Shown piece by piece: positions 17,732 through 25,921 of a stretch of DNA of 64,000 nt (within the stretch, counting starts at the first letter, position 1; each line of letters starts with the position of its first letter). The translations under genes were made by a program, and so were the position numbers. Below the pieces are notes generated by a model. That model was not told the DNA's origin, searched no databases, and worked only from the letters and a program-made list of their open reading frames with translations. Source of the DNA: Methanobacterium sp. UBA44 (GTDB taxonomy: Archaea > Methanobacteriota > Methanobacteria > Methanobacteriales > Methanobacteriaceae); NCBI GenBank assembly GCA_002494885.1, contig DACV01000007.1, forward strand, positions 216,628 through 280,627, in the 5' to 3' direction.

Positions 17732-18694
17732 TTATAAACCAAATGACTTCATTAGAAGTTTAGCGTTTACATATCCTGCTCTAAACATTTCACCAGTTCT
17801 TAAATCATTAATAACAACTTCAGCAGGGGCAAACATTCCTTTATCGATTTTGTAGAAATCGTATTCTGCTTCTTTAAATACGTCATAGAAAGGTTTACCG
17901 TAACCTTCAGATGAGGAGGAAGGTAATTTTTCAGCCAGTTCTTTTAAATTGTCCCCTTCTTCAGACTGGATATAGTAGTAGGTTCTACCACCGAATAAAA
18001 CAGCGTCATTTGTTTTACCCATTGCTTTAAGTCCATCAGGGTCAACAGGAGCTATTGGAGCAATTCCTGCAGCGAATTTAACCTTTGTAACATCGAAATC
18101 CAGAGCTTCCATCATTTTGTAGGTACCATTTTCTACAACTCTTCCAGCGATTTGAATTGAACCTACAATGGATGATGTTGGAGCAACAAGGACATATACA
18201 TTTTCTGGTGAAACGCCGCATTCTTCTGCGATTGAATCTGTTACATCTGCACCTGGTAATTTGTCTGCTTCGAGAGTTAGAATTGCAATATCTGCATCGT
18301 CCTCGTATCCTATAACTTCATAGGTATGTGCTGGTTTTAAGGCTAATGCTCTTGCAGGACCAGAACCAAGGGCAAAAAAATCGCCAACACTTACAGACCA
18401 GCCTGCCTTTTGAGCTCCAAGGGTTGATATTGCTGGAGAATTGGTTTTAATCTTTACAGAAGGTAATGCGAATTTATCTGAGAGATCTCCTGGAATTGAA
18501 ATTCCCACTTCAGCAAGTCCGCCCAGACATACCTTTGTGTAAAGTTCTCCTGCTTTTAAGCTCCCGGAAACGTTTACACCAGCATCTATTACTGTTGAAC
18601 CATTTTCAAGCTTTTCTACCATCAGATTTAAATCTGCTGAGTTTTCTATCATTAAGTCTACTGTCTTTTTTGCTTCAAGATTGACACTTACCAT
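17732..18694 (-). CDS. mch: Methenyltetrahydromethanopterin cyclohydrolase
   Basis: The 320-residue product matches Mch end to end (VNLEAKKTVDLMIENSADLN at the start, AGWSVSVGDFFALGSGPARAL in the middle). It interconverts formyl- and methenyl-H4MPT in the CO2-reduction path of methanogenesis, in the cytosol. AAAGGTGA precedes the ATG. Monocistronic by spacing. Confidence 0.97.
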   Translation of the reverse strand: MVSVNLEAKKTVDLMIENSADLNLMVEKLENGSTVIDAGVNVSGSLKAGELYTKVCLGGLAEVGISIPGDLSDKFALPSVKIKTNSPAISTLGAQKAGWSVSVGDFFALGSGPARALALKPAHTYEVIGYEDDADIAILTLEADKLPGADVTDSIAEECGVSPENVYVLVAPTSSIVGSIQIAGRVVENGTYKMMEALDFDVTKVKFAAGIAPIAPVDPDGLKAMGKTNDAVLFGGRTYYYIQSEEGDNLKELAEKLPSSSSEGYGKPFYDVFKEAEYDFYKIDKGMFAPAEVVINDLRTGEMFRAGYVNAKLLMKSFGL

Positions 18695-19057
18695 ATTTTC
18701 ACCTTTTAGTCAAAATTATTAAATGAATGCAAAATTTGTTCTGCAAATGGATTTTAAGCGATTATTCCTTAATTAATTTACTATTTGATTTTATAGATTT
18801 TTATAAGTGATACAAGGTTGAATAAAAATATTAAAATATATTTAAAATAACAATTCAAGATTAAAATTACATAATTTAAGATTAAAAACCCTATTAATAA
18901 CTAAATTAAAAATTTAAACTTAAAATTCAGTTAATTATAATATTAACTATAATTCCGATGAATTTAAGATTTATCAGTTAAATTCATATATCCATTATAA
19001 ATAAAAATTAATATTATTAAGTATAGTAATATCAAAATCATTACATAAGGCTAAAAT
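18695..19057. other. AT-rich spacer between mch and the PsbP-like gene
   Basis: This 363-base spacer contains the divergent promoters. CTTATAAAAAT on the minus strand near 18800 is a candidate mch TATA box with a leader near 80 bases. I see no gene or strong structure in the rest. Confidence 0.35.
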
Positions 19058-19531
19058 ATGAGAAGAAGAGATATCAACAAAACTTTTTCTAAAGAAGGAA
19101 TAACCTTTGAATATCCCGGAGACTGGTTTGAAGTTCCCGCAGGGGCTGATAAACTTTTAAACGGATACGCTCATGAAATTGGAGTTTTAATCCCCCCAAT
19201 TAACTATGGAAACGTCATAATACAAAAATACAATCTACAATATTTAGGGGTTAACTCTGTTCAAGAAGATTGGAGTAAAACTATTGATTGGATGAAAAAG
19301 GATAACATAACAATAATTATGCAGAATACTACCACAGTTAATGGTTTGACAATATATAAAATGATAAACAGCGGTTATGAGCCTGCTTATAATGGGACAC
19401 AAAAAATGCTTTATGTAGAGGTAGGGAAAGACCAAAATGTATATATAATACAACTATATTCTGAATCAAGCTCATTTGATAGTTATTTATCAGTATTCAA
19501 TCAAGTAGTTTCTACAATTAAAATAAAATGA
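19058..19531 (+). CDS. PsbP-like domain protein without signal peptide
   Basis: The 157-residue protein has the PsbP/DUF-type fold seen in many Methanobacterium exported proteins (GITFEYPGDWFEV at the start, VVSTIKIK at the end). Relatives usually have a lipoprotein or signal sequence. Here a stop codon (TAA) lies two codons upstream of the ATG, so no longer N-terminus is possible in this frame. It is either cytosolic or a form that has lost its leader. Function unknown. Confidence 0.6.
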   Translation: MRRRDINKTFSKEGITFEYPGDWFEVPAGADKLLNGYAHEIGVLIPPINYGNVIIQKYNLQYLGVNSVQEDWSKTIDWMKKDNITIIMQNTTTVNGLTIYKMINSGYEPAYNGTQKMLYVEVGKDQNVYIIQLYSESSSFDSYLSVFNQVVSTIKIK

Positions 19532-19578
19532 GGTACTTTTATTTTTGGTGCCATTAATTTTAATTTTTAATTCAATAG

Positions 19579-20256
19579 CTAAAGTCCTAAAATCTGCTTC
19601 GCATCATCAAAATTAACCTCATAAATATGTGCACTTATAGAATGAATTGTAACAGTTCCCACATCAATATTAAGCTTATTTGCAGCATATTTAGCTAGAT
19701 GAGTTAATCCTACTGCATTGGGGAACCATGCACCATAAATATCATGACTGCGCCATAATGCAGTTGTATGCAACTTTCCATCTCTTATTTTGAAGTCTAC
19801 AAGGATCATGCAAGGTACTTCTTCGGTTTTTGTGTCAACAGTCGGATCCCATGTTACAGATATGGCTCTTCTTGATTCTTCACAGTTTTTTAGCCTATCA
19901 ATAGCTACATCAATCTGATCAATATCTTCAAAGTGTTTTCTAAGCCTGTTACCATAAGTATATACAAATCCCTGCTTATCTTTACTTAAAAACTGTCCAG
20001 AGTAAACTTCAAGCTTATCACCGCTCCAGAAATATCCTTCGGGTACTCTGATTTTCTGTACTTTGGCAATTTTATTTAAGTAGAATCCTTCTGACATTTG
20101 ATTTCCAAGTGGATTTGTCACTGTTACGAGCGTGTTTAACATTTCTTTGGTTAATGAGCCTCTTTCGTCATTTATTTCTTTACCTTCAGCCATGATTTTT
20201 CTTACAAGTGTTTCCCACCCATCTGCTATCTCTTCGACTTCAATTTGAAATGCCAT
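19579..20256 (-). CDS. thyA: Archaeal thymidylate synthase
   Basis: The 225-residue protein is the short archaeal ThyA type: FVYTYGNRLRKHF, the SRRAISVTWDP segment, the nucleophile in VPCMILVDF near 151, and LWRSHDIYGAWFPNAVGL. It methylates dUMP with a methylene-pterin. The neighbours mch and methionine synthase also handle C1 units. Confidence 0.93.
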   Translation of the reverse strand: MAFQIEVEEIADGWETLVRKIMAEGKEINDERGSLTKEMLNTLVTVTNPLGNQMSEGFYLNKIAKVQKIRVPEGYFWSGDKLEVYSGQFLSKDKQGFVYTYGNRLRKHFEDIDQIDVAIDRLKNCEESRRAISVTWDPTVDTKTEEVPCMILVDFKIRDGKLHTTALWRSHDIYGAWFPNAVGLTHLAKYAANKLNIDVGTVTIHSISAHIYEVNFDDAKQILGL

Positions 20257-20352
20257 TGGTCGCCCGCCTCTTTAAATTTTTATTTTATTAATTCATAATC
20301 TTTTAAGTTATTATATGTTAAATCTAATTACATTTATAAATTTTTTACAGTT

Positions 20353-20402
20353 GTCAAAATCGAAGATTATGACGCATAAAAAATCTATGATTTTTATAGA
20401 TT
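20353..20402. repeat. Short-hairpin array D at the 3' end of methionine synthase
   Basis: TCAAAATC-GAA-GATTATGA, then a GACGCAT linker, then AAAAATC-TAT-GATTTTT, ending in TATAGATTTTTTACAG. The second hairpin's outer arm carries the last codons and stop of the methionine synthase gene (stop at 20394). Same cores and linkers as arrays A, B, C and E. Confidence 0.55.
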
Positions 20403-21350
20403 TTTTACAGTTTCTACCATCACTTTGAGCTTCGCAAAAGCTGCATCTCTTGATCTTAACCGCATTCCACAATCAGGGTCAATGATCAAATTTTCCTTCC
20501 CAACTAAATCTATTGCTTTTTTTATTAAACTTTCTACTTCTTCTTTACTTTCAATTTCATCAGTTTTGTTATTTAAACATCCGAAACCTATTTTTTTACC
20601 CTTTAGATTTACATTTTCAAGAATCTGCATATTTTTAGGAATACTTGTAAATTCACAATCAATAACATCAACATCAAATCTTAAAAGCTCGTCGAAGACT
20701 TCAGTTAAATCACCACAAACATGTAAAGCTTTAGGAACTGATAAATCCTTTGTTATAATTCCTATAGCTTTTTTTGCAGTCTGAATATCAACCATTCCTG
20801 TAGAAATAAACGGCTCATCTATTTGAATATAAATAGCCCCAGTAGCTTCTAAATACTCAACCTCTCGCTTTAATGCGCAAGCCAAATCAATTATTGCATT
20901 TTCCTTATTTTTGTAAAATCCTTCCATTCTGGATGAATATACAAGTGTGGAAGGACCTGTAATTATGCCTTTAACTCCCTTAATACCGTCCTTAAGTCCT
21001 TTATCTTGATTAGAGCCGTATTCTTTTGAAATTCTTTCTGCAACCTTAATTGCGAATTTAAGATCGTCAGCGCAAATGGATATTGGGGATGGCAAGATTT
21101 TCCCAATAATTTTGGGAGTATTATCTTCTACAGCCATACCTGGAATGGCTTTTGCAAATATTTCAACCATTTTATCCCTTACCTGGCCATCTGATATAAT
21201 ATCAACGCCGGCTTTTATTTGATCCTGCACAGCAAGTTCTATTGCTGGTTTATACCCATCATATACTCCAAAAAAGTTTGAAAGTTTTTCTGATATTGAA
21301 GATGGCCCTCTTGGTAAGGGCGGATAGCTTCCAACGACTGTAGTTATCAT
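20394..21350 (-). CDS. Methionine synthase, archaeal core-MetE type
   Basis: The 318-residue protein equals the C-terminal catalytic half of MetE: TTVVGSYPP at the start, the zinc-site HVCGD near 205-209, and IIDPDCGMRLRS near 288-299. The N-terminal half of bacterial MetE is absent. Methanogen members transfer a methyl group from a methylcorrinoid to homocysteine. Homocysteine would come from the DUF39/NIL-ferredoxin pair at 10472-12408. Confidence 0.9.
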   Translation of the reverse strand: MITTVVGSYPPLPRGPSSISEKLSNFFGVYDGYKPAIELAVQDQIKAGVDIISDGQVRDKMVEIFAKAIPGMAVEDNTPKIIGKILPSPISICADDLKFAIKVAERISKEYGSNQDKGLKDGIKGVKGIITGPSTLVYSSRMEGFYKNKENAIIDLACALKREVEYLEATGAIYIQIDEPFISTGMVDIQTAKKAIGIITKDLSVPKALHVCGDLTEVFDELLRFDVDVIDCEFTSIPKNMQILENVNLKGKKIGFGCLNNKTDEIESKEEVESLIKKAIDLVGKENLIIDPDCGMRLRSRDAAFAKLKVMVETVKNL

Positions 21351-21468
21351 ATTTTTCCTCTAATGATTTAATTATTGATTTAAATAATAATTTCTTCTCT
21401 GTCTTCTATAATGTTGATGGTACTATAAATGAATTTTCAATTAAAGCATAATAATAAAAAAAAATAAT

Positions 21469-22311
21469 TTAAAAGCTAATTTTCATGCCAGTGTAAATCC
21501 TTTCAAGCCGATCTTTTAAAATTGGCTTCATTAAATTTATCCCACGTTTTCCAGTGCAGTGTCCCGTATAGATTTGCCCATCTACTTCATTTTTCAACCA
21601 TTCAGCGGTATCTTCAATTTCTTCTTTTTCTGCAAATGCATAATCTAAACTACCTGCCTGAAAATGGAATCCCCCAATTACTGATTCTATTTTTCTATCT
21701 GGTAAAACATCTCTGGCAGTGTTTACAATATTTCTGATTCCACTATGCCCACAGCCAGAAAAAATAACTAAATTATCATTTTTTTCAATTATCATGAACA
21801 ATTCATGTTTAAAATCATCTCTAACTAACTCTCCATTTTCTTTTACATATAAAACACAATTACTGGAAGGAATAGAGAATTCATCCATGATATCTGGTAC
21901 TAAAAATAAGCCTTCAGCAATTTTAACGGTTTTATCAACAAAATTAAGTCTATCCGTGTATTTTTTTGCTATCTGGTCATCCATACCAATGTATTTTAAG
22001 CCCTCTGGACGTTTGGAATAATGTGAATTTAAAGCTTCTCTCTTAAGATAAACTGGAGCTTTATCGTTAATTTGCAAGAATTTTAGTAATCCTCCAGTAT
22101 GGTCGTTATGTCCATGAGATATAACTACTACATCTATTTTAAAAAGATCAATGCCCAGAACTTCAGCATTTTTAATTGCACTTTCTCCAAGCCCTCCTGC
22201 ATCAAAAAGAATATTGTTTCCATTTTTTTTAATAAAAATAGAAAGCCCATGTTCTATATTTAAATTAGAGTTTTTAAACTTGCTATTTTCAAGCAGAACT
22301 GTTATTTCCAT
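21469..22311 (-). CDS. Metallo-beta-lactamase fold hydrolase (COG1237 type)
   Basis: The 280-residue protein has the HGHNDHTGG metal motif near 75-83, a GCGHSGIRN loop near 203 and a C-terminal GHCTG. The group is often annotated as a dihydropterin ribofuranosylaminobenzene phosphate synthase, a label I do not regard as proven. A cytosolic metal-dependent hydrolase is certain; the substrate is not. Confidence 0.82.
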   Translation of the reverse strand: MEITVLLENSKFKNSNLNIEHGLSIFIKKNGNNILFDAGGLGESAIKNAEVLGIDLFKIDVVVISHGHNDHTGGLLKFLQINDKAPVYLKREALNSHYSKRPEGLKYIGMDDQIAKKYTDRLNFVDKTVKIAEGLFLVPDIMDEFSIPSSNCVLYVKENGELVRDDFKHELFMIIEKNDNLVIFSGCGHSGIRNIVNTARDVLPDRKIESVIGGFHFQAGSLDYAFAEKEEIEDTAEWLKNEVDGQIYTGHCTGKRGINLMKPILKDRLERIYTGMKISF

Positions 22312-22352
22312 TAAATCACAGATAAAATTATAAAAAAGAATAATTTAAGGGT

Positions 22353-22781
22353 TTAATCGCCGAATTTTATGAATTTTTTAGGCTCAAAATTGGTTGCCAT
22401 AGTCCAGAAATAAGCTTCGCCCTTAGGTATTCGGAAAATTATAAGTCCTGGATGATCTACAGTCATTCCAAATTCTTTAAGGAAAGGCCTGTCGTTTAAT
22501 ACCTTTTCTTTGAGTTCTGGGTCCTCTACAAATTCTATTTCGCCTGCAACCCTCATCATTGTCCCTGTTGTTTCATCCGGCTGCCAAAAACATGCTTCAA
22601 CCTTTGGATTTTTCTGGAGCTGTCCATACATATCCTTTACCGATCCTATCTGGAAATAAAATCCATTTTCATCTGCAAACCAGAACCCAAGTGCCCTTAC
22701 CCTGGGCTGGTCTCCATCTACTGTTGCAAGGTAGCAAACAGGTGTTTCATTTGCAAATTTTATGCAGTCTTTAAAATCCAT
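22353..22781 (-). CDS. Pyridoxamine 5'-phosphate oxidase-like flavin-binding protein
   Basis: The 142-residue split-barrel protein has TPVCYLATVDGDQPRVRALGFWF at residues 13-35 and VEACFWQPDETTGTMMRVAGE in the middle, typical of the PNPOx-like FMN or F420 binders. Likely a small flavin or F420 reductase. A GGAGGA site precedes the ATG. Confidence 0.85.
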   Translation of the reverse strand: MDFKDCIKFANETPVCYLATVDGDQPRVRALGFWFADENGFYFQIGSVKDMYGQLQKNPKVEACFWQPDETTGTMMRVAGEIEFVEDPELKEKVLNDRPFLKEFGMTVDHPGLIIFRIPKGEAYFWTMATNFEPKKFIKFGD

Positions 22782-22835
22782 AATTCATCCTCCAAAAATT
22801 TAATATTTTTGTTCAAACACTGTTTGGTGCATAGA

Positions 22836-23010
22836 AAATCTATCAAAATCATAGATTTTGATGCAGCAAAATTCTTTGAATTTTGCATGCTTTGATTTTC
22901 TAATGTTCGGAAAATCTATCAAAAATTCTAAGAATTTTTGGAGCCCTCAAAAATTTATTTTCAGGGCATCGAAAGAAATACTTTCGACAGCGCAAACCAA
23001 AGGTTTGCTA
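22836..23010. repeat. Short-hairpin array B
   Basis: Successive hairpins: TCAAAATC-ATA-GATTTTGA (22843-22861), GCAAAATTC-TTT-GAATTTTGC (22866-22886), AAAAATTC-TAA-GAATTTTT (near 22920-22938), an imperfect CCCT/AGGG unit, TCGAAAG-AAATA-CTTTCGA (near 22969-22987) and GCAAACC-AAA-GGTTTGC (22992-23008). Linkers are TGCA, ATGC and CAGC. It fills most of the 332-base spacer between the divergent FMN-protein and AhpD-like genes. The first hairpin is identical to one at 52097-52115. Confidence 0.7.
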
Positions 23011-23113
23011 ACAGAGATTTTCTTCAACCTCCTTTAACATCGTCTACTTAAATAACTATATTGTTCATGACATATAGATTTTATTTGTTAAAATAAAGAA
23101 AGGAGTAATTATT

Positions 23114-23416
23114 ATGGAAAAAGATAACCCAAGACCATACCGATTCACAGAAGCTGTTAGCAAAGAATTAGATGCTGCATTTAAAAATTTAGCCTCAGAA
23201 ATAATGAAAGAGGGAGCACTTTCTTCAAAGGAAAAATCAATTATAGCACTGGCCTGTGCAGTGGCAGTTAAATGTGAACATTGTATAAAAGCGCATAAGA
23301 AAAGTGCACTTGAAGCTGGTGCAACCACAGATGAAATTTTAGAGGCTGCTGCTGTGGCTGGACAGGTTCGTCTTGGATCTGGTTTAACTTTTGCTTCTTT
23401 TCTTCTGGATGATTAA
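23114..23416 (+). CDS. AhpD-like/carboxymuconolactone decarboxylase family protein
   Basis: The 100-residue protein has the redox-active CEHC motif with downstream His (CEHCIKAHKKSALEAGATTDEILE, about 55-78). Such proteins act as small peroxidases or thiol reductases. AAAGGAG lies nine bases before the ATG. A similar gene with CGHC is at 43406-43720. Confidence 0.88.
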   Translation: MEKDNPRPYRFTEAVSKELDAAFKNLASEIMKEGALSSKEKSIIALACAVAVKCEHCIKAHKKSALEAGATTDEILEAAAVAGQVRLGSGLTFASFLLDD

Positions 23417-23424
23417 AGAATACA

Positions 23425-24072
23425 TCATTTTTTTAAATAAGGTTTATTTGTGATAGCTGGTTTAATAAACCGGGATAAATCTTTCCAGAATTTATCTTGA
23501 GAAATCCCTCTTGCTTCTAATATCATTTTAAATCCAATATCAATGTTTAAAGCACTCATACTCATAACATTAATGTAAATAGACATTTCAACAGGGTCTA
23601 TATCTTTTCTTATGGTTCCTTCTTTCATTCCCTGGAGTATGGCCTCTACCATTATTCTCCAATTTCCTGTTATTAAATTTATAATCTCCTTTGCATCTTC
23701 ATTATCGCTCATCTGGAACCTTTCTGTTCCTGCATAGCAGTAAATACGGAAATATTCAGGATAGTTTTTAGAAAAGTCAAAAAGACTTTGAATCATGGCT
23801 TTTACTTTACCATAGCCATCTATATCAAGTTTGGAGCTTTTTAGATACATTTCATGCAATATTTGAACACCATGAAGATTAACTGCAAAAAAGAGTGTTT
23901 CTTTATTTTTAAAGTAATAATAAAGTAAAGCCTTATTAACTTCTGCTTCCTTTGCTATTTCATCCATTGTAATCTTATCATAACCCTTTACAAAAAAGAA
24001 CTTCTTTGCAGCATTTATAATTTCGTTAAGTCTTTTTTCACGTTCACGTTGCCTTCTAGAGGTTGTAGACAT
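23425..24072 (-). CDS. TetR-family transcriptional regulator
   Basis: The 215-residue protein has an N-terminal helix-turn-helix (IINAAKKFFFVKGYDKITMDEI, then VNKALLYYYFKNKETLFF) at about 15-65 and an all-helical ligand domain. It is divergent from the MtrA-like gene at 24295 and convergent with the AhpD-like gene. Two tandem palindromes in the divergent spacer are its likely binding sites. Confidence 0.92.
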   Translation of the reverse strand: MSTTSRRQREREKRLNEIINAAKKFFFVKGYDKITMDEIAKEAEVNKALLYYYFKNKETLFFAVNLHGVQILHEMYLKSSKLDIDGYGKVKAMIQSLFDFSKNYPEYFRIYCYAGTERFQMSDNEDAKEIINLITGNWRIMVEAILQGMKEGTIRKDIDPVEMSIYINVMSMSALNIDIGFKMILEARGISQDKFWKDLSRFIKPAITNKPYLKK

Positions 24073-24213
24073 TTTAATCTCCTTAATAAACTATTTTTTT
24101 GACATTTTAACCATTAAAGTAAGTATAGATTAATTTTTGAATTTAATAAGATTTGATCTATTTGATTTTATTTAATTGATGTTTTAAATTCTATTTTAAA
24201 ATATAATGAAAAG

Positions 24214-24222
24214 TTTTATATA
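24214..24222 (+). promoter_or_regulatory. TATA box of the MtrA-like gene
   Basis: TTTTATATA at 24214-24222 would start transcription near 24246, inside the palindromic operator. Confidence 0.5.
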
Positions 24223-24243
24223 ACATTAACTACAATTTAAAAT

Positions 24244-24276
24244 TTAACTATAAGTTAAAAATTAACTTATAGTTAA
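24244..24276. promoter_or_regulatory. Tandem double-palindrome operator
   Basis: TTAACT-ATA-AGTTAA (24244-24258) and TTAACT-TAT-AGTTAA (24262-24276) are separated by AAA. Each is a 15-base palindrome, and the two are also reverse complements of each other. A further TTAACT half-site is at 24226. The placement between TATA box and AAGGAGG site fits repression by the divergent TetR protein. Confidence 0.7.
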
Positions 24277-24294
24277 AAAAAAGGAGGTAGTAAA

Positions 24295-24843
24295 ATGGTG
24301 GACAAAAAATCAGCTGCTGAAGGATGGCCACAGGTAGTGGGAGATTATGAGGTCGGAGATGCAGAAAGTGCAGTAGCTGTGATCACATTGGGCTCCCATT
24401 TAGAAAATAAACCTGTTGATGCTGGAGCGAGCATATCAGGATCTCTGCATACCGAAAATCTTGGTATTGAAAAAGTTATAGCCAATATAGTATCAAATCC
24501 AAACCTTAGATTTCTGGTAGTATGTGGATCTGAAGTACAGGGCCATATAACAGGACAAACAATCAAAGCATTGCATGAAAACGGTGTTGATCCAGATAGA
24601 AGGCGGATAAACGGTGCTGAAGGAGCGATACCCTTTATTGAAAACGTAAACGACGAAGCTATTCAGAGATTCAGAGATCAGGTTGAAATAGTGGATCTGG
24701 TTGACGTGGAAGACATGGAGTCTATTAAATCCAAAATTGAGGAGTGCATGATTAAAGATGCAGGTGCAGTTGAGGAGGAATCAACAATATTGCCACTTCC
24801 TAAAAATAACGAAAAGTCAGAGATAACCGATGAAAATACATAA
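24295..24843 (+). CDS. Soluble MtrA-like corrinoid protein
   Basis: The 182-residue protein matches the cytosolic domain of tetrahydromethanopterin S-methyltransferase subunit A from WPQVVGDYEVGD to CMIKDAGAVEEE, including VQGHITGQ with His84, the position of the cobalt-ligand His in MtrA. The C-terminal membrane helix of true MtrA is missing: the protein ends in a charged tail. No other mtr gene is adjacent. AAGGAGGT precedes the ATG. It may act as a separate methyl carrier; regulation by the divergent TetR is inferred. Confidence 0.88.
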   Translation: MVDKKSAAEGWPQVVGDYEVGDAESAVAVITLGSHLENKPVDAGASISGSLHTENLGIEKVIANIVSNPNLRFLVVCGSEVQGHITGQTIKALHENGVDPDRRRINGAEGAIPFIENVNDEAIQRFRDQVEIVDLVDVEDMESIKSKIEECMIKDAGAVEEESTILPLPKNNEKSEITDENT

Positions 24844-25105
24844 ACTTATTTCATTTTTTTAGATTCCGTCCTTTTTACCATGTTATCCCCCTAACTTATT
24901 AAATTTCGTTATGGCACCTGATTTTTTAAAATCCTGGATATCAAATCAATAAATTCCAGTCATAAATGTATATAAGTAATTAATGACTTTCAGATTTTAA
25001 TAAGTATTAACTTACATATAAAATTTTTTATCAAAAAAAGTAATAAAAAAAATTTAAAAAATAAAATGACTTAAATCTTAAAAAATAGATTGGGAAATGA
25101 AAAAA

Positions 25106-25414
25106 TTAACATCCCTTAATGTTTAAATCCCTGACTTTAACAATTTCTTCATTAGGAATTGGAATTTCAACTACAGCAGTGCCGTAACAGGGTTTTGTAT
25201 AGGGGAAAAGTATTGTACCTTTTTCTTCATTGAGACCAACAGGAACCGGAGGTATTCCAATAATTCTGGCACCTAATATTTTCTCTCCAGCGTTTACATA
25301 GATTATTTCTGGTGCATTCTCTTCAATTATTTTGGCGCAGTCTTTGAAACCTGCTCTTGAGATTAATATGTCATAATCATCGGATTCTTGTAAATATGTT
25401 TCAAGACAGAACAT
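25106..25414 (-). CDS. DUF1894 protein
   Basis: The 102-residue protein matches the methanogen-specific DUF1894 (CLETYLQESDDYDILISRAGF at the start, PYTKPCYGTAVVEIP near 75). It follows the DUF1890 gene by two bases, the usual pairing of these families. Function unknown. Confidence 0.85.
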   Translation of the reverse strand: MFCLETYLQESDDYDILISRAGFKDCAKIIEENAPEIIYVNAGEKILGARIIGIPPVPVGLNEEKGTILFPYTKPCYGTAVVEIPIPNEEIVKVRDLNIKGC

Positions 25415-25416
25415 TA

Positions 25417-25881
25417 CTAATTCTCCTCCAGCTTTTTGATCATCTTATCAAACCTAACCCTTAAGGGAGTTGGGTTGTGGTAAGCCCTCGCAGATACTAT
25501 TTTTGCATCTGTACTCTCTGATACAATATTTTCGAATTCTTCCAGCTTTTCAGGGTCTTTTTCAAAGATTATGGCAATAGAAGTTGTATTAAGGATGCTG
25601 TAAAAGGTTACAAAGTATGAAACAGCAGCATCTTTGTGAATAAATCCAATAAGAAGGTCAAATGCACCTTCATCCAGCTTTTCAATGCATGAATCAATAT
25701 CTATCTTATTTTCGATGTAATGTCCCTCTGGATCCCCTACTTCTAAAAGCTTCATTGCAGAAGGCGTACTGGCAGTTGTAACCTCATAACCCATATTTTT
25801 GAGTTTATAGGTAACATAAACCGCCATCGGAGTTTGTGAAGGAGATTCAGGACATCCTAATAGTACCAGGGCTTTTTTCAT
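25417..25881 (-). CDS. DUF1890 protein
   Basis: The 154-residue protein matches the methanogen-specific DUF1890, a Rossmann-like fold (KKALVLLGCPESPSQTPMAVY). The start is set at ATG 25881 because GAGG lies just upstream; a longer frame to 25896 would include that site. Co-transcribed with DUF1894. Confidence 0.87.
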   Translation of the reverse strand: MKKALVLLGCPESPSQTPMAVYVTYKLKNMGYEVTTASTPSAMKLLEVGDPEGHYIENKIDIDSCIEKLDEGAFDLLIGFIHKDAAVSYFVTFYSILNTTSIAIIFEKDPEKLEEFENIVSESTDAKIVSARAYHNPTPLRVRFDKMIKKLEEN

Positions 25882-25921
25882 TTTTTTTCCTCTCATACAC
25901 TTTATTGATTTTATTAAATAA

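Noticed and set aside
22836..23010. Possible CRISPR array
   Set aside because: Units are unlike each other, hairpins are contiguous, there are no identical repeats with unique spacers, and no cas gene is present.
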